A program made the position numbers and the translations under genes. The notes under the pieces are model-generated. The model saw only the letters and a list, made by a program, of their open reading frames with translations. It was not told where the DNA came from and searched no databases. Of a stretch of 57,968 nucleotides of DNA, positions 54,795-57,968 are shown piece by piece (position 1 is the stretch's first letter; each line of letters begins with the position of its first letter). Source of the stretch: Bacteroidaceae bacterium (GTDB lineage: Bacteria > Bacteroidota > Bacteroidia > Bacteroidales > Bacteroidaceae); the NCBI GenBank assembly GCA_902362595.1, contig CABIXF010000024.1, forward strand, positions 1 through 57,968. Direction: 5' to 3'.

Positions 54795-56276
54795 ATGAAT
54801 ATATTAAGTCTTTTCGTATTGATACCTCTGCTGATGCTGCTGGGACTGTGGATTGCCCGCAACGTCAATCAGGTCAGAGGAGTGATGGTGGCTGGCTCGT
54901 CCATCCTGCTGGTGCTTGCCGCCTACCTCACGGTGTCTTATATCGGACAGCGCCATGCCGGAGCCACGACTGAGATGCTTTTCATGGACAGCATCACGTG
55001 GTATGCCCCGCTTCACATCTGCTACTCGGTGGGAGTAGACGGTATCTCGGTGGTCATGCTGCTGCTGAGTTCCATCATCGTATTTACCGGTACATTTGCC
55101 TCCTGGAAACTGAAGCCGCTCACCAAGGAATACTTCTTGTGGTTCACCCTGCTGAGCACCGGTGTATTCGGTTTCTTCATCTCTACCGACCTGTTCACCA
55201 TGTTCATGTTCTATGAAGTAGCCTTGATTCCGATGTACCTGCTGATTGGTGTATGGGGAAGCGGCCGCAAGGAATATGCCGCCATGAAACTGACCCTGAT
55301 GCTGATGGGTGGTTCCGCCTTCCTGTTGATTGGTATCCTGGGCATCTACTACGGAGCCGGCGCAGAAACCATGAACATTCTAGAAATCGTGAAACACCAG
55401 ATACCGACCGAGATGCAGCGCATCTTCTTCCCGATGGTCTTCCTGGGATTTGGTGTACTGGGCGCCCTCTTCCCCTTCCATACATGGAGCCCCGACGGTC
55501 ATGCTTCTGCCCCGACGGCCGTAAGTATGCTGCACGCCGGTGTATTGATGAAACTGGGAGGTTACGGATGCTTCCGTATCGCCATGTACCTGATGCCGAC
55601 CGGAGCTGCCATTTGGGGTGACTTCTTCCTGGTGCTGACGACCATCTCTGTCGTATACGGTGCCTTCAGTGCCGTGGTACAGACCGACTTGAAATACATC
55701 AACGCCTACTCTTCCGTAAGCCACTGCGGACTGGTGTTGTTTGCTTTGCTGATGATGACCCGCGTCAGTGCGACGGGTGCCATCCTGCAGATGCTGAGCC
55801 ACGGATTGATGACCGCCCTGTTCTTCGCCCTCATCGGTATGATTTACGGACGTACCCACACCCGTGACATCCGTCAGTTGAGCGGACTGATGAAAATCAT
55901 GCCGTTCCTGTCTGTCGGCTATGTCATTGCCGGTCTGGCCAACTTGGGTCTGCCGGGCCTGAGCGGATTCATTGCCGAAATGACCGTCTTCGTCGGTTCT
56001 TTCCAGAATCCGGACTTGTTCCACCGCACCTGCACCGTCATCGCTACGATGAGTATTGTGATTACGGCAGTGTATATCCTACGCGTGGTCGGAAAAATCC
56101 TGTATGGCACCTGCCATAACCCGGAACACCTGAAACTGACCGATGCCACCTGGGACGAACGTCTGGCTGTAATCTGCCTGATTGTGGCCGTAGCCGGACT
56201 GGGACTTGCTCCTTATTGGGTGAGCAACGTCATCAGCGGAAGCGTAGAACCTATTATCAGCCAACTTATCCGATAA
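54795..56276 (+). CDS. nuoM: Complex I antiporter-like subunit NuoM
   Basis: A 493-residue proton-pumping subunit. The glutamate of MFMFYEVALIPMYLLIGVWG, the lysine regions, and FPFHTWSPDGHASAPTAVSM with MLHAGVLMKLGGYG all match the family. GLPGLSGFIAEMTVFVGSF is the distal motif. The size is close to E. coli NuoM (509). It lies 20 bases after nuoL. Confidence 0.95.
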   Translation: MNILSLFVLIPLLMLLGLWIARNVNQVRGVMVAGSSILLVLAAYLTVSYIGQRHAGATTEMLFMDSITWYAPLHICYSVGVDGISVVMLLLSSIIVFTGTFASWKLKPLTKEYFLWFTLLSTGVFGFFISTDLFTMFMFYEVALIPMYLLIGVWGSGRKEYAAMKLTLMLMGGSAFLLIGILGIYYGAGAETMNILEIVKHQIPTEMQRIFFPMVFLGFGVLGALFPFHTWSPDGHASAPTAVSMLHAGVLMKLGGYGCFRIAMYLMPTGAAIWGDFFLVLTTISVVYGAFSAVVQTDLKYINAYSSVSHCGLVLFALLMMTRVSATGAILQMLSHGLMTALFFALIGMIYGRTHTRDIRQLSGLMKIMPFLSVGYVIAGLANLGLPGLSGFIAEMTVFVGSFQNPDLFHRTCTVIATMSIVITAVYILRVVGKILYGTCHNPEHLKLTDATWDERLAVICLIVAVAGLGLAPYWVSNVISGSVEPIISQLIR

Positions 56277-56300
56277 CCCGAATAAATAAAAAGAAATTAT

Positions 56301-57719
56301 ATGAGCGAATTATTTACTATGCAGGCTGAAATAAGCCTGGTCGCTATCATCCTCCTCATGCTGCTGGCCGACTTGATTATGAAGACGCCCAGCCACAAGC
56401 CGCTCCAGTACATGGCTTGCGTGCTGATGGTCGTACAACTGGCCCTGAACATCGTTCCGACCAGCGGTGAAGCATTCGGAGGAATGTATCATGCCACTCA
56501 AATGGCATCTATCGTAAAAACCATCCTGACCGCCGGTACCCTGCTCGTGTTCCTGCAGTCGGGCGAATGGTTGTCACGCGAAGATACCCGCCACAAAGCC
56601 GGTGAATTCTACATGCTGACCCTGAGTACGCTGCTGGGAATGTATTTCATGGTGAGCGCCGGAAGCTTTATCCTGTTCTATGTAGGATTGGAACTGGCCA
56701 GCATCCCGATGGCTTGTCTGGTGGCTTTCGACAAGTTCCGTCATCACAGTGCCGAAGCCGGAGCAAAATTCATTCTGAACTCCATGTTCTCTTCTGCCCT
56801 GATGCTGTACGGTATCTCTATGGTGTACGGTACTACCGGAACCACTTATTTTGCCGATGTAACGACCGCACTGACCGGCACACCGCTCCAGATTATGGCC
56901 ATGGTGTTCTTCTTTGCCGGACTGGGATTCAAGCTGAGCTTGGTTCCGTTCCACATGTGGACACCCGATACTTACCAGGGAGCTCCAACCACAGTGTCGG
57001 CCTACCTGTCTGTCATCTCCAAAGGTGCAGCTGCTTTTGCACTGATGAGCATCCTAGTGAAAGTATTCGGACAGATGGTGGCCAACTGGAGTCTGCTGCT
57101 GAGCATCGTCATCGTACTGACCATTACCATTGCCAATATCTTCGCCATCCTGCAGGAAGACCTGAAACGATTCATGGCCTATAGTAGTATCTCACAGGCC
57201 GGCTACATCATGCTGGCCGTATTGGGAGGAAACGAACAGGGAATGGCTTCACTGGTGTACTACCTCGTAGTGTACATCGCTGCCAACCTGGCTGTATTCG
57301 GTGTAATCAGTGTCATTGAACAACATACCGGAGGAAAAGTAGACCGCAGCGCGTACAATGGACTCTATAAAACCAACCCACACCTGAGCTTCCTCATGAC
57401 GCTGGCCTTGTTCTCTTTGGCCGGAATCCCGCCGTTTGCCGGATTCTTCTCCAAATTCTTCGTATTTGCTTCTGCCTTCCACAGCGGCCACTGGCTGGTA
57501 GTATTCCTGGCCTTGGTGAACACCATCATTTCTCTCTACTACTACCTGCTGATTGTGAAAGCCATGTATATCACTCCCAACGATACGCCGATTGCTACCT
57601 TCCGTACACCGGCCCTAGCCCGTACGGGATTGTTCATCTGCCTCATTGGAGTCATCATCCTGGGACTTTGCAGTGGAGTGTACGACCTACTCAACCACGC
57701 AGCCGGACTGGGATTCTAA
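56301..57719 (+). CDS. nuoN: Complex I antiporter-like subunit NuoN
   Basis: A 472-residue proton-pumping subunit, the last gene of the operon. Motifs include [58 protein letters not shown] and [20 protein letters not shown]. It is of normal length (E. coli 485) and is followed by a strong terminator. No genes for NuoE, F or G occur in the cluster or elsewhere in the window. Confidence 0.95.
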   Translation: MSELFTMQAEISLVAIILLMLLADLIMKTPSHKPLQYMACVLMVVQLALNIVPTSGEAFGGMYHATQMASIVKTILTAGTLLVFLQSGEWLSREDTRHKAGEFYMLTLSTLLGMYFMVSAGSFILFYVGLELASIPMACLVAFDKFRHHSAEAGAKFILNSMFSSALMLYGISMVYGTTGTTYFADVTTALTGTPLQIMAMVFFFAGLGFKLSLVPFHMWTPDTYQGAPTTVSAYLSVISKGAAAFALMSILVKVFGQMVANWSLLLSIVIVLTITIANIFAILQEDLKRFMAYSSISQAGYIMLAVLGGNEQGMASLVYYLVVYIAANLAVFGVISVIEQHTGGKVDRSAYNGLYKTNPHLSFLMTLALFSLAGIPPFAGFFSKFFVFASAFHSGHWLVVFLALVNTIISLYYYLLIVKAMYITPNDTPIATFRTPALARTGLFICLIGVIILGLCSGVYDLLNHAAGLGF

Positions 57720-57753
57720 CCCTAAGATCCATCATATTGCATCATAGAGACTC

Positions 57754-57790
57754 AAAGAAAGAGTCCGGTTTTATGCCGGACTCTTTCTTT
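57754..57790. terminator. Terminator of the nuo operon
   Basis: AAAGAAAGAGTCCGG (57754-57768) pairs perfectly with CCGGACTCTTTCTTT (57776-57790) across a seven-base loop, followed by TT. The flanking A and T runs make it usable from both sides. Confidence 0.85.
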
Positions 57791-57810
57791 TTATAATCAA
57801 GCCCACTACT

Positions 57811-57827
57811 GTCCACTAAAAATGGAC
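57811..57827. repeat. Short palindrome near the IS end
   Basis: GTCCA (57811-57815) and TGGAC (57823-57827) flank ctaaaaa just outside the transposase stop codon. It is probably part of the terminal sequence of the IS element; the exact end cannot be fixed because the other end lies outside the window. Confidence 0.35.
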
Positions 57828-57831
57828 AAGG

Positions 57832-57968
57832 TTAAAAGTTAAATAAATTCGGTTCACTTGAACCATATCGGTCTTTGACATTTTTGAAATTCGATTTGTC
57901 GAACAAGTCACTAAAGTGTGTTTTGTCCGTCAATGATATTCCGAGAATTTGAAGAACCTCATAGATGC
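57832..57968 (-). CDS. IS4-family transposase, C-terminal fragment at window edge
   Basis: The minus strand encodes the last 44 residues of a transposase entering from the right edge: IYEVLQILGISLTDKTHFSD, then LFDKSNFKNVKDRYG and the end EPNLFNF. The pattern YE(I/V)LQILGISL-DKT followed by LF..(T/S)N(Y/F)K(N/D)VK is familiar to me from Bacteroides IS4-type transposases. Whether the element is complete cannot be seen. It sits just beyond the nuo terminator, a safe insertion point. Confidence 0.7.
   Translation of the reverse strand, partial: IYEVLQILGISLTDKTHFSDLFDKSNFKNVKDRYGSSEPNLFNF

Noticed and set aside
1..57968. tRNA, rRNA or riboswitch
   Set aside because: I looked in the intergenic regions and saw no cloverleaf, rRNA or recognised riboswitch core; a covariance-model search would be needed to exclude short ones.

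Overview
The window looks like chromosomal DNA of a gut Bacteroidales bacterium (Bacteroides/Phocaeicola type). The supports are SusC/SusD outer-membrane pairs, promoters with a TAnnTTTG -7 box, an 11-subunit Nuo complex encoded without NuoE/F/G, a nuoCD fusion, class I fumarase, and the end of a Bacteroides-type IS4-family transposase at the right edge.

Layout. 1-4.3 kb (minus strand): a FucP-like sugar MFS transporter, a small GIN-like secreted protein, and an outer-membrane beta-barrel protein that is frameshifted near its C-terminus by a 10-bp tandem duplication. 4.6-7.3 kb (plus): a LuxR-type response regulator and its TPR histidine kinase, divergent from the barrel gene. 7.35-8.66 kb: a mostly non-coding stretch with two coding remnants, several hairpins and a four-unit palindrome array of exact 21-bp period. 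8.7-10.6 kb (plus): a small secreted protein and a type II NADH dehydrogenase. 10.6-22.4 kb (minus): M13 peptidase, ABC-F ATPase, BASS transporter, fumarase, and an hflX-DUF4954-TlpA operon. 22.5-27.7 kb (minus): a SusC-SusD-lipoprotein operon. 28-39.1 kb: the most interesting locus, described below. 39.2-47.2 kb: a sugar nucleotidyltransferase divergent from a tamB-tamL pair. 47.3-57.8 kb (plus): a second small secreted protein followed by nuoA-B-CD-H-I-J-K-L-M-N. 57.8 kb to the end: partial IS element.

The central system is a predicted DNA-inversion switch. A tyrosine recombinase (33154-34317) lies between two head-to-head SusC genes. A 71-bp perfect inverted repeat (32542-32612 and 34670-34740) begins at each inner edge with the imperfect palindrome AGTTCCGCGGGAACT. 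The left SusC (minus strand) has promoter, signal peptide and full length. The right SusC (plus strand) starts exactly at the repeat, has no start codon, and is preceded by an in-frame stop. Inversion of the roughly 2.07-kb segment would move the promoter, the first 67 codons and the recombinase gene to the right cassette, in frame, giving a predicted 1012-residue receptor with its own SusD. Switches of this general kind (SusC/SusD shufflons) are known in Bacteroides. The exact architecture here, including a 22-bp-period palindrome array inside the invertible segment, is read from the sequence.

The respiratory theme is also clear: NDH-2, an NADH-module-less Nuo complex and fumarase fit the fumarate-respiring metabolism of the group. 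Each NADH-dehydrogenase locus is preceded by a similar 134-135 residue secreted protein of unknown function.
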